DNA of 64,000 bases from Petunia secreta (GCA_029990175.1 JARKIP010000011.1:25952001-26016000); one strand, 5' to 3'. Numbered from the stretch's first letter, positions 11,018 to 22,427 are shown. Notes: a model not told the origin generated them from the sequence alone. Numbers and translations: made by a program.

Positions 11018-12809
11018 ATGTCATCTTCGGAGAAGGCTAGGGGGAAAAGAAAGGTTCAAAGTACCTCGCCTGCTTCAGGTCATACTACTCCTCCTGGACT
11101 TGTACCTCATATGCTTCCTACACATCCTCCGTCTGCATATGCTCCAGATTTTTTCACTCCTCCTCCTGCCTTTCCCCCTGGCATGCCCTCTACGACATCG
11201 CCTGGTTATGTTGTTCGTCCGTATGGCATCAGTTCATCATCCATGCCTCAGCCATCTTCCAGTCCGTCACCATCCCCTTCATCATCTACTCCTTCTGATC
11301 CGAGCTCGGTGGACCCTTTGGTACCACCTACTATTAAGTATTATGATCCGAGCTCGCCTTATTACATTGGTCCTGCAGGATCATATGATGATGACGGGAG
11401 GGTAAGGCTTTATCTTGAGGGTAGTCGTGGGTAAGTATTATTTTTTGTTATTTTTTAAGTATTTAATCCTACTATGAAGTTTAATTTTTTAGTATATTTA
11501 TTAACACTAGAAATTTTTATCTAGTTTTACTCCCTCGATGTTGGCTACTCCCATAATCACCAAATGCATTAAAGCTAGATGGACTGAGCCATGGCTATCC
11601 TGGGGTAGGGTACCCTCCAAGGTAAAGATGGGCATGTTTGACGATTTTCAGGTAATAACTATATTTTATTTTTTAATAATTTTGTTAAGTGTCACTTTTT
11701 TAAAAATCTAATATTTGTAATTATTTCAGGCAAAGTGTAAATGGCATCCTGCATTTAATAACATTGCCGAAAGCAATTTCCTTGGAAAATGTGCAGATAG
11801 AGTGAAAGGTAACCTTTATGATTGTCGGGCCAAAGGAAAGAAGCCCGAGTGGATATACGATCACGTTTGGGCAAAATATCTAGAATATTGGGATAGTGAT
11901 GAATTTAAGAAGAGGAGCGCCCAAGGAAAAGCCGCACGAGCCTCCGAAAAGGGTGGATCGCTGCACACCGGGGGTTCGGTTAGCTCAGCGACTCAGCGGA
12001 TGATATTGGTAACTTATTAATTAATTGTATGTATTATTTTATGTAACTCACATTAATTTTCTATCTAACTTGTTATCTTTTTAATTTTGTAGGAAAGGCA
12101 AGAAGGACGGCCAGTTCGTGTGCCTGAAATGTTTAAGAAGAGGCATATATACAGAAACAAAAAAGGAGAAGAAGTGTGGGTCGAAGAACGCGCTAAAGAG
12201 CTATATGTAAGTTATTAAATTCAATTTTTTAAACTTATTAAATCCGTCAATATTTGTAAATCTAATTCTTGTTATTAAATTTTTTTTCAGGAAAAGGCTA
12301 TGGCGGTCTATGAAGAAAGGATTGCGACTCAGGCATCCGGGTGTGGTAGCAGTACCCCAGCTGAAATGACACTAGAGGAGGAAACCGCACTATGGTTGGA
12401 GGTGAATGGCGGAGTAAAGAAGGGAAGTGCTTACGGCCTTGGATCGCAGTATGCCTCAGAACGTCTAAATCCAGGTTTTGGCTCTTACACTCCTCCTGCT
12501 AGTTCAATTGATCCCTCGGTGGAAGCCTCTTTGCGCAATGAAATCGAAGAGCTTAGGAGAAAGAGTGAAGAAGACCGTTTGCGCAATGAAGAAAATTTGA
12601 GAGTCATGCGGGAAATGATGCAGAACATTATGTGTGGTGGTGCGGACAAGGGAACGAAGGGCAAGGGCAAGGGCAAGAGCAAGAGCAAGAGCAAGAGCAA
12701 GAGCAAGAGCCGGGGGAAAGGCAAGAGCAAACGTCAATACAGCTCTGAGTCGGGTTCTGAGTCGGGTTCTGAGTCGGGTGCTGAGTCTAGTTCTGAGGCA
12801 ACGGAGTAG
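11018..12809 (+). CDS. CACTA TNPA-like protein (Transposase_24), five exons
   Basis: Exons 11018-11430, 11525-11651, 11730-12008, 12093-12206 and 12291-12809 all have GT-AG borders and join in one frame of 483 residues. The N-terminus (about 1-140) is Pro/Ser rich. Then comes the plant Ptta/En/Spm transposase domain (about 145-330): RWTEPWLSWGRVPSKVK, KCKWHPAFNNI, EFKKRSAQGKAAR, and the TLEEETALWLEVNGG block. A short coiled coil (EIEELRRKSEEDRLRNEE) precedes a KGKGKSKSKS tail and a SESGSESG end. Such proteins bind the subterminal repeats and cooperate with TNP2. It lies directly downstream of TNP2 in the same orientation. The frame is intact, so it could still act on related elements. Expression is unknown and the ATG choice is mine. 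Confidence 0.83.
12655..12790 (+). repeat. Coding hexanucleotide repeats in the TNPA-like gene
   Basis: An (AAGAGC)n-like run (about 12660-12710) encodes KSKSKS, followed by three TCTGAGTCGGGT-type units encoding SESG. Open frames in other phases across this stretch are a by-product of the repeat. Confidence 0.8.
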
Positions 12810-12989
12810 TGATAATGGACTGTTGATGTATTAGACTTGTTTTAGACATGTTTTAACTTGTTTGGATCACTATTCGGATTGGATATGTTATGGAAAAATG
12901 TTAAACTTTCTATTTAAAGGCAATAAGCCTTGTTTAGACTATTATTAAGGCTTGAGAAGCCTTATCTTCTTCTGGGTGCTGTTTTTTCT

Positions 12990-13417
12990 GTTTTTTACAG
13001 GTGGTGTAGCTCTAATTGCAGGTTTTTTATTGCAGGTATTACACTGCCTACCGACCGCAGCGGTCCGAAAGCGGTCCGAAATTTGGCAATTACCCAGCCC
13101 AGAAATAAGCAATTTCCCACCGCAGCGGTCGCCTGGCCCACCGCTGCGGTCGCCTGGCCCACCGCTGCGGTCGCCCAGTTTTCCATTTTTTTGCAATCTC
13201 CCACCGCTGCGGTCGCCCAGTTCAACATTATTTTTTCCACCTATAAACTAGGCGACCGCCGTCCGACCGTGCTGCGGTCCGACGTCCGACCGCGGCGGTC
13301 GTCAGGCTGCGAGCGACCACTACTTAGCCGACCGCCTTGTTAGGTCGGACAACGGTCGCCTAGCCGACCGTTGTCCGACCGTATAGGCGGTCGGAAAAGC
13401 CCTGATTTTTAGTAGTG
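12990..13417. repeat. CACTA subterminal repeats and terminal inverted repeat
   Basis: Contains repeated GC-rich words in both orientations (CCGCTGCGGTCGCC, ACCGCAGCGGTC, GACCGCGGCGGTC, CCGACCGT) against an AT-rich background, and ends in the terminal repeat at 13399-13417. In this superfamily such arrays are the binding sites for the TNPA-type protein and can fold into hairpins. Several accidental open frames run through it in both strands. Confidence 0.85.
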
Positions 13418-13420
13418 AGT

Positions 13421-14143
13421 ATATATAAAAGTTATTGAATCCCTTGAAATTGTGAAAAATTCTAATAAAACAGTAAAAATGGTTCAAAAATAATTTTAGA
13501 TCACATATTCTAATTCTAAATATGATATTTTGACTTTTTATATAAAATCTGGGCTTCTTTCCTACTTGATATAACAGTCATTTGATGTAATAATCTGTCT
13601 GTTCATCAAGCTGAACTAAATACGAGTAGTTGAACCAAAGGACTGCAGCCAAAAAACTTCGCCAAAATTCTTCATAGAGAAAAGGGAGAGAGAGAAACAA
13701 AAGTAGACAAAGAAGGATAATCCCCCTACGTCTTTACAGTAATCGTTATCAAATTTGTTACCTGAACCAAAAATCCTATCAGTTATTATCACATTAAAAT
13801 TCTTCTAAGCAGTTTTGTTCCAGTCAAAATATGATTTATGGACTTTGAACCTAATCTACGGTTCCGTGCCCCTATGTGATATTCACAGCATGGGATGTCA
13901 GTAATTAAATATTATAAATTCATTCTCTATCTCATTGTCATAGACTCATATATTCAGATAATTACATGATCCTTATCAGACAAAAGACTTCTGAGATCGC
14001 GACATAGAGAGGACCCCATCTTGTGCCATTTGGATCCACAGATTGTTTGTATAGCATGAATTTTAGAATTTTGCATGTAAATATCTAAACATTTACGCTT
14101 ATAATAAAAAAGTGGGACATTGAACAACAGTTTCTACTCTTGA
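13421..14143. other. Intergenic AT-rich spacer
   Basis: Between the CACTA end and the Pack-MULE. No long frame, no inverted ends and no RNA gene that I can recognise. A purine-rich stretch (GGGAGAGAGAGA) lies near 13684. Confidence 0.5.
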
Positions 14144-14152
14144 ATTTTAAAA

Positions 14153-14402
14153 CGGAAAAGGCTCAAAATTGCCCTCGACCGATCAAAAATGGAGCAGTTT
14201 TGCCCTCCGTTAACCTATTGGCCCAAATATGCCACTAACGTTATCTTTTGGCTTAATTATGCCCTCCCACAGACGGAGCTGACATGTAAGCAGCTGACAT
14301 GGACTTCATTAATTAGTTGGCAACTCCTCATTCGTCCACATAACACCCCGACCCGAACCCACACATAACACCCCCATTAACCCAAACCGTAATTCTTCTT
14401 CT
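14153..14402 (+). repeat. Left terminal inverted repeat of the Pack-MULE
   Basis: About 250 bp, pairing with 15226-15482. Shared words include GAGGGCAAAACTGCTCC, CAGACGGAGCTGACATG and ATAACGTTAGTGG, read in opposite directions. Small differences exist, such as 4 extra bases in the right copy near 15252. Confidence 0.88.
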
Positions 14403-15180
14403 AGAGCCATGGAATGTTTACCTCTTTCTGAGCCTGACGCCTTAGTTTATCAGCCTGATTGGTAACGGTTCGCAGAAACAGCATGTGCTTTATGGTTTTA
14501 TCTAGTAAACCATCAATGCTACACTGCAGTTGCAGCAGAGAAACAAAAAGTTATTTAAAGCCAAGGCACAAGTAAAGCACCCCGATAAAAGCATGGTGAA
14601 GTTACCACTCACTTTGGCACCATTAGGGACAAGTTGACGCAACTCCTTGAGCAGATCCTGGATTAATTGCCTATCCCGTGGTCTGGGCCTATGACTATCA
14701 CCAGACCTTCCCCTTTTCTTGCTGGTATTAGATATTTTTGAGTCCTTAGGACGCAGAGAACTATATATGTTCTTCTGATGCTTTCCCTCATTAAATGTAC
14801 TGATAATACAATCAAATCAAGAAGCAGAATGTGAAGAGTCTTTCAAAGCATATTTGTCAGGCCCAGCAGAAGCAGATGTAAGAGTGCTCCTTGTGACTGT
14901 GTTGTCTCCCACCAGATCACCTTTTGTTAACTGGTTTTTCCTTTTGCGCAAAGGAACAGGTTCTCCTGATGGCATGTTTAAGGACTTCAGACTCATCATC
15001 TTGTCGATTGAATAATCATCAGAAATGCATGCTCCGGCAACAACAGATTCCAGAAGATTTTCTGCATTATCTTCTTCCAGACACCATCCATTAGATTCCT
15101 CAAAAGATGGATCAATGTTAGACATACAATCTTCAGCATAGATGGATTTGCTAGCAGCATTCTCGCTAAAGCCACACAAG
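14403..15180 (-). pseudogene. Captured fragment of an LHW-like bHLH transcription factor gene
   Basis: Minus strand. An upstream exon part (15179 down to 14817) encodes FEESNGWCLEEDNAENLLES and a basic stretch LRKRKNQLTKG, then meets a stop. The next exon (about 14797-14613) has KKRGRSGD and RPRPRDRQLIQDLLKELRQL, ending VPNGAK at a GTGAGT donor. An 89 bp intron (14524-14612) follows. The last exon (14523-14422) reads SIDGLLDKTIKHMLFL and QADKLRRQ before a GTAAAC donor. This is the unusual bHLH of the LONESOME HIGHWAY family. The retained intron shows capture from genomic DNA. It lacks the gene's N-terminal and C-terminal parts, so it is not expected to give a working factor. Confidence 0.82.
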
Positions 15181-15225
15181 TTGTTGTGAAATGAAGAATT
15201 GAGGTAAAAGGGGGTAAATGAAGGG

Positions 15226-15482
15226 TAAGAAGAAGAATTATGGTTTCTGATGGGTTAATGGGGGTGTTATTTGTGGGTTCGGGTTGGGGTGTTATGTGGA
15301 CGAATGAGGAGTTGCCAACTAATTAATGAAGTCCATGTCAGCTGCTTACATGTCAGCTCCGTCTGTGGGAGGGCATAATTAAGCCAAAAGATAACGTTAG
15401 TGGTATTTTTGGGCCAATAGGTTAACGGAGGGCAAAACTGCTCCATTTTTTATAGGTCGAGGGCAATTTTGAGCCTTTTTCG
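15226..15482 (-). repeat. Right terminal inverted repeat of the Pack-MULE
   Basis: Inverted copy of 14153-14402, ending GCCTTTTTCG before the ATTTTAAAA target duplication. Confidence 0.88.
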
Positions 15483-15628
15483 ATTTTAAAATTTCTTGTC
15501 ATTAGAGACGGCTTCTTTCAGGTTGAAATGTCACATACTCAAATATACTCCGTTTGCCTTTATAGCATGTTAGAATGTGCCGTCTTCTTATCGAAAAGTT
15601 TAAAAGATACTACTCTCTACCAATTACT

Positions 15629-16584
15629 TGTTGGTTTTAGTGGAAGAATGTGAATGGGAAATAGGTGAAAGGTGAAAAGGTTCCCTTTTGTAGGGAAATG
15701 CACTTTCTCCCACATTGGTAGAGGAAAAGGATTTTGTTGGGTTTAAATAGAAATTTACTTCTCTTAGCTCTTAAAAGGGTTGAGAAGAAGGGAAGCCTCG
15801 CGCCGTCGTCGTCGCTCGTCTCGGCTTCGGCCGATTGGCTTAACTTTTTGAACCAACAAAACTAAAAATATTAATAAATAATTATTAATATTTAATCCGT
15901 TTTTGTAACGGGCAGCTGAAGTGACATCAGCAGATTAGTTTCTCCACGTTTTCCCTCCATGTCTTCTCATTAATGTCAGTCATTAGTGGTAGATTAATTC
16001 CTCCACATTAAAGTCAGTCATTAGTGGTAGATTAATTGTTCCACATTGAAGTCAGTCATTAGTGGACAATTAATTCCTCCACGTTTTCTCATTAAATGTC
16101 GTTGTGTCTCTTCGTCTGCCCTTGGGTGGCTATATAAACTGGTCATTTGTCAGTCCTTGATACACACAGACTCAAACTCTGAAATAGAGACAAGACAGAG
16201 ACTAAACCTCTGACAGAGGATAGACTCATACTCGGACAGATAGACACAACCTCGGGCAGAGGATAGAAACACTCGGGCAGAGAAAAACACCGACAGAAAA
16301 CATATCTTACTGCATCCCCTCTCTTTCTGCATATTAAGTGAGTCGTGTGATTTTCTCTGTTCCTTTGTGTTCACCGTGTTCTACCGTTTGAAGTGCCGCT
16401 ACGGTAGGACTGTTATCCCGTTCCATCCTGGGAGAAATTAACCCGTGAACCTTGGGCATCGTGAGGGGGTTAGATTTCTTAAGGAGACACAAGTAATTTG
16501 TGGGCTCGGGATCGTCCTATTACTAACAGATTATATACTGCAGGTTTTTTGTATCTTCTAATTTATTTGAACGCAGGAACAACA
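15629..16584 (+). repeat. Left LTR of the copia element
   Basis: 956 bp with a TATATAAA box near 16131. Followed by the internal leader. Confidence 0.9.
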
Positions 16585-16837
16585 AGCTTAAGAAATCTAA
16601 TGTTATTTATTTTCTGCGCCTAAATAAATATTGTTTAAGGAGACTAAAACCTTTGTGGTTTTCTGCTCCTATACTATATATTAATCTGCTCGTGGGGACT
16701 AAAACCTTTGTGGTTTTTCTACTCCTAATTACTGCAAAATAATCTGTTTATGGAGACTAAAAGCCTTTGTGGTTTTTCTACTCCAATTGTTTAAACAGTT
16801 TATTGATTTTGTTTCTGCTCGTGTCATTTTGACAGAG

Positions 16838-17700
16838 ATGACAAACGGAGTGGATCCAACTGTCCCTGTTGGGAGTACAAATGCTACCACAGTTTCTGGT
16901 GCTGCTGGGCCTAGCCATGCTGCTGCAACGGTTATGTCACCTGCAGAAAAGCCGGGGAAGTTTTCTGGTGTGGACTTTAAAAGGTGGCAGCAAAAGATGT
17001 TCTTTTATCTGACCACCTTAAGCCTGCAAAGGTTTATTAAGGAGGATGCTCCAGTCCTGACTGATGAAACACCTGAAAACGAACGCTTCCTTGTAATTGA
17101 GGCTTGGACACATTCTGACTTCCTATGCAAGAATTATATTCTAAGTGGCTTGGAAGATGACTTGTACAACGTTTACAGTAATGTTGAACCGTCTAAGAAA
17201 CTGTGGAATGCTCTAGAAAAGAAGTATAAGACTGAAGACGCTGGACTGAAGAAATTTGTGGCTGCCAAATTTCTGGATTATAAAATGGTGGATAACAAAT
17301 ATGTGTGTCCCAAGTCCAAGAACTTCAAGTCATCATCCATGATCTCCTTGCTGAAGGTTTGGTGATCAACGAGGCGTTTCAAGTTGCAGCCATGATTGAA
17401 AAGTTACCTCCTTTGTGGAAGGACTTTAAAAATTACTTGAAACATAAGCGCAAGGAGATGACCCTTGAAGATTTGACTATTCGCTTAAGAATTGAAGAGG
17501 ACAACAAATCAGCTGAAAAGAAGGCTCGTGGAAATGCTACAATAGCGGGAGAAAATATTGTTGAGCATAATCCAAATAAGAGAAAGAAGCCTTCTGGAGG
17601 GAAGACCAACCCTAGCAAGAAAAAGTTCAAGGGAAATTGCTACAACTATGGCTAGAGTGGACATAAGTCCGCAGACTGTCGTACTGCAAAGAAGGACAGG
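16838..17700 (+). pseudogene. Copia gag remnant
   Basis: Starts at ATG 16838 (MTNGVDPTVPVG). Gag-like blocks are KFSGVDFKRWQQKMFFYL and LWNALEKKYKTED. A frame change occurs near 17300-17340, after which the frame continues with PPLWKDFKNYLKHKRKEM and a basic stretch. The zinc knuckle (CYNYG, SGHKSADC; 17638-17681) has Tyr in place of its second Cys and a stop codon inside. Gag would form the particle. Confidence 0.85.
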
Positions 17701-17717
17701 AAAAAGGTCAAGCAAAC

Positions 17718-18786
17718 ATGGTTGAAGACAATAAATTGTCTCAAGGAGTGCAAGACATTGATCTGTGCGCTATGATTTCTAAATGCAGCTTAGTTGGAAA
17801 TCCTAAAGAATGGTGGATTGATTCAGGAGCCACCTGCCATGTTTGTGCTGTGAAGGAAGCCTTTGCTTCATATGCTCCTGTTGGACCTGATGAGGTGCTC
17901 TCTATGGGCAATTCTGCAATAGCCAATTGAGGGATATGGAAAGATATTCCTCAAAATGACGTCTGGCAAGGTTGTGACTCTGAACAATGTTCTTCACGTT
18001 CCTGAAATAAGGAAGAACTTGGTGTCAACTGCACTTCTCGTTAAAAATGGGTTTAAGTGTGTGTTTGTCTCTGAAAAAGTTGTAATAACTAAGAATGAGC
18101 TGTATGTAGGAAAACGTTACCTGACTGAGGACCTTTTCAAACTCAATGTAATGGTCATTGACACTATGAATAAAACTGCAGCTTCTTGTTATTTACTTGA
18201 GTCAAATAATTTATGGCATTCTCGTTTGGGACATGTCAATTATAAAACCTTGCGGAAAATGATCAATTTGGAAGTATTGCCTAAATTTGATTGCGAGAAG
18301 TCAAAATGTCAAATATGTGTTGAGTCTAAATATACGAAACACCCTTACAAGTCAATTGAAAGGGATTCGGAACCAATAGACTTAATTCATACGGATATTT
18401 GTGACATGAAGTCAATACCATCTCGCGGTGGAAAGAAGTATTTCATAACTTTTATTGACGATAGCACTCGTTACTGCTATGTTTATTTACTTAGTAGTAA
18501 AGATGAAGCAATTGACGCATTCAAGCAATACAAAAATGAAGTTGAAACGCAACTTAACAAAAAGATCAAAATGATAAGAAGTGATAGGGGTGGAGAATGT
18601 GAATCTCCTTTTGAACAAATATGTTTGGAATATTGCATTATTCATCAAACAACTGCCCCCTACACGCCTCAATCTAATGGGATTGCGGAAAGGAAAAATC
18701 GGACGTTAAAGGAGATGATGAATGCCGTGTTGATAAGTTCGGGTCTACCCCAGAACTTGTGGGGGGGAAGCCTTATTCACGGCTAA
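17718..18786 (+). pseudogene. Copia protease and integrase remnant
   Basis: The protease core WWIDSGATCHV lies at about 17812-17844, then the frame stops at 17928. A new frame from 17956 carries the integrase zinc site (H at LWHSRLGHVN, CQICVESK), the core (DLIHTDICDM, FIDDSTRYC, RSDRGGE, SNGIAERKNRT with the Glu of the D,D-35-E triad), and stops at 18784-18786. The element needs these to mature and insert its DNA. Confidence 0.87.
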
Positions 18787-18862
18787 TCAAATACTCAATC
18801 GAGTTCCCCATAGCAAAACACTTTCCATTCCATATGAAAGGTGGAAAGGAAGGAAGCCCAAC

Positions 18863-19899
18863 TTGAATTACTTCAAAGTGTGGGGGTGTTTGGCAAAAGA
18901 GCAAGTTCCAAAACCCAAAAGGGTTAAGATTGGACCGAAAACAGTTGATTGTGTTTTCATGGGGTATGCATTAAACAGTAAAGCATATCGGTTTCTGGTT
19001 CATAAATCAGAAAATCCCAACATTCATGTTAATATGGTGATGGAATCAGATAGTGCTGAATTCTTTGAAACTATATATCCGTATAAGAAGGAACGTGAGT
19101 CAATTGGTGAAAGATCCAAACGACCTCGGGAAGGAACCAAAGGAAATTCACCAAATGAGGAAGAACCAAGACGGAGCAAGCGTCAAAGAACTTCTACTTC
19201 ATTTGGAGATGACTTTGTCACTTTTCTTTTGGAAAATGAGCCTCGGACGTTTAAAGAAGCAATGTCTTCTTCAGACTCTCCATTCTGGAAAGAGGCAGTC
19301 AATAGTGAAATAGAATCTATTTTGAGCAACCATACTTGGGAGTTGGTTGATCTTCCTCCTGGAAACAAACCATTAGGTTCTAAGTGGATTTTCAAAAGGA
19401 AAATCAAAGCTGATGGCACTATTGACAAGTACAAGGCAAGGCTTGTTGTTAAAGGATATAGACAACAAGAAGGTCTTGACTACTTTGACACATACTCGCC
19501 GGTAACCAGAATAACATCCATACGTATGTTAATAGCGTTAGCCGCTGTGTATGGTCTAATGGTCTTGAAATCCATCAAATGGACGTTAAGACAGCGTTCT
19601 TAAACGGGGATTTGGAGGAAGAAATTTACATGGAACAACCTGAAGGGTTTGTGGTTCCAGGTAAAGAAAAGATGGTGTGTAAACTTGTTAAGTCACTTTA
19701 TGGACTAAAACAAGCACCTAAACAATGGCATGCGAAATTTGATCATACAATGTTGTCAAATGACTTTAAAATTAACGAGTGTGACAAATGTGTCTACATT
19801 AAGAACACTCCTAATTATGTAGTCATTGTTTGCTTATATGTGGACGACATGTTGATAATGAGTAATGACATTGCCAATATGCTACAAAGCGCATGCTGA
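18863..19899 (+). pseudogene. Copia reverse transcriptase remnant
   Basis: The frame 18863-19603 contains WELVDLPPGNKPLGSKWIFK and YKARLVVKGY; after a frame change near 19570 the second frame has DVKTAFLNGDLEEEIYM, SLYGLKQAPKQW and the catalytic YVDDM (about 19840-19854). It ends at a stop at 19897-19899. Confidence 0.9.
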
Positions 19900-20125
19900 C
19901 TAGCAAATTTGATATGAAAGACTTAGGAGTTGCCGACTTAATACTGGGTGTTAAGATCCATATGACTCCTCAAGGTCTGGCTTTGTCTCAATCTCATTAC
20001 ATCAATAGTGTGCTTGAAAAATTTAAATATTTAGAGTTTAAAATTCAAAGACTCCTATTGATGTAAACCTTGCTCTTAAAAAGAACAAAGGTCAAAGCAC
20101 GTCGTAACGGGATTATGCTCGTGTT

Positions 20126-20740
20126 TTGGGAAGTTTGATGTACATCATGAATTGTACTCGTCCAGATATAGCTTGTGCTATAAGCAAACTATGTCGATAC
20201 ACGAGTAATCCCAATCAAACTCATTGGATGACAATGAAACGTGTCTTGGGGTATTTAAAATACACCCAAGACTTTGCATTGCATTATAACAAGTATCCTG
20301 CAGTCATTGAAGGATATTGTGATGCCAATTGGATCACCGGCACAACTGATTCTAAGTCCACAAGTGGATATATTTTCGCACTTGGTGGAGGAGCCGTGTC
20401 TTGGAAATCGTCCAAGCAAACATGTATTGCCCGCTCTACAATGGAAGCTGAATTTATAGCTTTAGATAAAGCCGGTGAAGAAGCTAAATGGCTTCGGAAC
20501 TTTTTGGAAGATATTCTGTTCTGGCCTAAGCCGTTGACACCAATTTGTATACATTGTGATAGTCAATCGGCTATAGAAAGAGCGAGGAATGTCATGTATA
20601 ACGGTAAGAATCGGCACATACGATGAAGACATAAAACCGTTAGGGACCTACTCTCTAGAGGAATTATCACCATTGATTACATGAAATCAAGGGATAATGT
20701 ATCGGATCCGGTTACAAAACGCCAAACTAGAGAGGCGGTT
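20126..20740 (+). pseudogene. Copia RNase H and C-terminal remnant
   Basis: Typical copia end: GSLMYIMNCTRPDIACAISK, GYCDANWITGTTDSKSTSG, SWKSSKQTCIARSTMEAEF and HCDSQSAIERARN. A stop falls at 20624-20626 after NRHIR where most relatives continue; related sequence (DYMKSRDNVSDPVTK) follows to about 20720. Confidence 0.9.
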
Positions 20741-21361
20741 GAGTGTTCATCGAAGGGAATGGGACTATAGCCAAGGACAAGTCATCACGGCGGTAACTCT
20801 ACCTAGGAGACTGGAGATCCTAAGAACTAGGTTCAAGGAGAATACAAAGTTGTGTATGACGGTCCAACATTGTCAATTAAATGTTTGGTCCATTCTCGTG
20901 ATGAGACAATGTTCAAGTACCAAGGATAAAATGCTAGAGGCATTTTTTAATGATTATCTAAGTTTGATATTGTAATTATCAAACAGTGTATATCTATAGG
21001 ATTACACGTTTAGAAATCACCTATGTAAGTGTGAAGTGGAAGCCGCTTCAAGGAGAATTCGGTATGGCCAGTTCTCTAAGCACTTATGAAACCAGGCGGT
21101 CATGGCTGAAACGAACACGATAGTGAGAACTAAAGACGGTTAAGGGTTAGTTGTGTGACTTACGTTGTCTAGGTATACACCAAAGCTCAACGGTTCAAAG
21201 ATATCAAATCTACCGATAGATCGAGTATATCCGATGTATGTTCACTACGGAAAGTTCAAAGGGAAACCTACTTATCCAAATGCAACTAATTCTTCCTTGC
21301 AAATCACACAAGTCTGTCATGCATATGTCCAATACAGCCATTCCCCATTCATGTGGGGGAT

Positions 21362-22422
21362 TGTTGGGTTTTAGTGGAAGAATGTGAATGGGAAATGGGT
21401 GAAAGGTGAAAAGGTTCCCTTTTGTAGGGAAATGCACTTTCTCCCACATTGGTAGAGGAAAAGGATTTTGTTGGGTTTAAATAGAGATTTACTTCTCTTA
21501 GCTCTTAAAAGGGTTGAGAAGAAGGGAAACCTCGCGCCGCCGGCGTCGCTCGCTCATCTCGGCTTCGGCTTCGGCTTCGGATTCGGTCAATTGATATGAT
21601 TAATTGACTTAACTTTTTGAACCAACAACACTAAAAATATTAATAAATAATTATTAATATTTAATATGTTTTTGTAACGGGCAGCTGAAGTGAGTTCAGT
21701 AACGGGCAACTGAAGTGAGTTCAGTACCGGACAGCTGAAGTGACATCAGCAGATTAGTTCCTCCACGTTTTCCCTCCACGTCTACGTTTTCCCTCCACGT
21801 CTTCTCATCAATGTCAGTCATTAGTGGTAGATTAATTCCTCCACATTAAAGTCAGTCATTAGTGGTAGATTAATTGCTCCACATTGAAGTCAGTCATTAG
21901 TGGACAATTAATTCCTCCACGTTTTCTCATTAAATGCCGATGTGTCTCTTCGTCTGCCCTTGGGTGGCTATATAAACTGGTCATTTGTCAGTCCTTGATA
22001 CACACAGACTCAAACTCTGAAATAGAGACAAGACAGAGACTAAACCTCTGACAGAGGATAGACTCATACTCGGACAGATAGACACAACCTCGGGCAGAGG
22101 ATAGAAACACTCGGGCAGAGAAAAACACCGACAGAAAACATATCTTACTGCATCCCCTCTCTTTCTGCATATTAAGTGAGTCGTGTGATTTTCTCTGTTC
22201 CTTTGTGTTCGCCGTGTTCTACCATTTGAAGTGCCGCTACGGTAGGACTGTTATCCCGTTCCATCCTGGGAGAAATTAACCCGTGAACCTTGGGCATCGT
22301 GAGGGGGTTAGATTTCTTAAGGAGACACAAGTAACTTGTGGGCTCGGGATCGTCCTATTACTAACAGATTATATACTGCAGGTTTTTTGTATCTTCTAAT
22401 TTATTTGAACGCAGGAACAACA
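21362..22422 (+). repeat. Right LTR of the copia element
   Basis: 1061 bp, about 100 bp longer than the left LTR because of local expansions: extra GGCTTC units near 21560, a threefold 'AACGGGCAGCTGAAG' block at 21675-21740, and a doubled CGTTTTCCCTCCACG near 21765-21800. TATATAAA at about 21969. Otherwise closely similar to the left copy. Confidence 0.9.
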
Positions 22423-22427
22423 TTACT

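Larger units (their letters stand above)
1..13417 (+). mobile_element. CACTA (En/Spm) transposon, 3' portion, 5' end outside window
   Basis: The right end is a classical CACTA terminus: read on the minus strand from 13417 it starts CACTACTAAAAATCAGGGC, followed inward by GC-rich palindromic subterminal repeats. Inside lie two genes in the order usual for the superfamily: a TNP2-like transposase (exons at 1-270, remainder at 10132-10897 with DUF4216) and a Transposase_24 (TNPA-like) gene at 11018-12809. The 3 bases after the end are AGT (13418-13420), a possible target duplication that cannot be checked because the left end is missing. The element is broken by a gypsy insertion (about 350-10131), so its own TNP2 cannot be made from this copy. 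Confidence 0.9.
14153..15482. mobile_element. Pack-MULE (non-autonomous Mutator-like element) carrying a bHLH gene fragment
   Basis: Long terminal inverted repeats, 14153-14402 and 15226-15482, are about 90% or more alike (CGGAAAAGGCTC at the left end, the matching CGAAAAAGGCTC on the minus strand at the right). They are flanked by a 9 bp direct repeat ATTTTAAAA at 14144-14152 and 15483-15491, the length expected for Mutator-type insertion. The interior is not transposase but a piece of a cellular gene in the minus orientation with an intron. These three traits together define a Pack-MULE. Confidence 0.85.
15629..22422 (+). mobile_element. Ty1/copia LTR retrotransposon, decayed
   Basis: Left LTR 15629-16584, right LTR 21362-22422, both TG...CA and starting TGTTGG. 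The target duplication is TTACT (15624-15628 and 22423-22427). The domain order gag, protease, integrase, RT, RNase H on the plus strand is that of copia elements. A purine run (GTGGGGGA, about 21353-21360) precedes the right LTR. At least six frame changes break the polyprotein, so this copy is not autonomous. I do not recognise the primer site after 16584. Confidence 0.93.

Noticed and set aside
12485..13343. Arg/Ala-, Leu/Pro- and 'TAAVAWP'-repeat frames
   Set aside because: Shadows of the KSKS coding repeat and of the CACTA subterminal array.
17300..17360. Copia gag frame change as programmed frameshifting
   Set aside because: At least five other frame changes and a stop in the zinc knuckle are present, so simple decay explains it.
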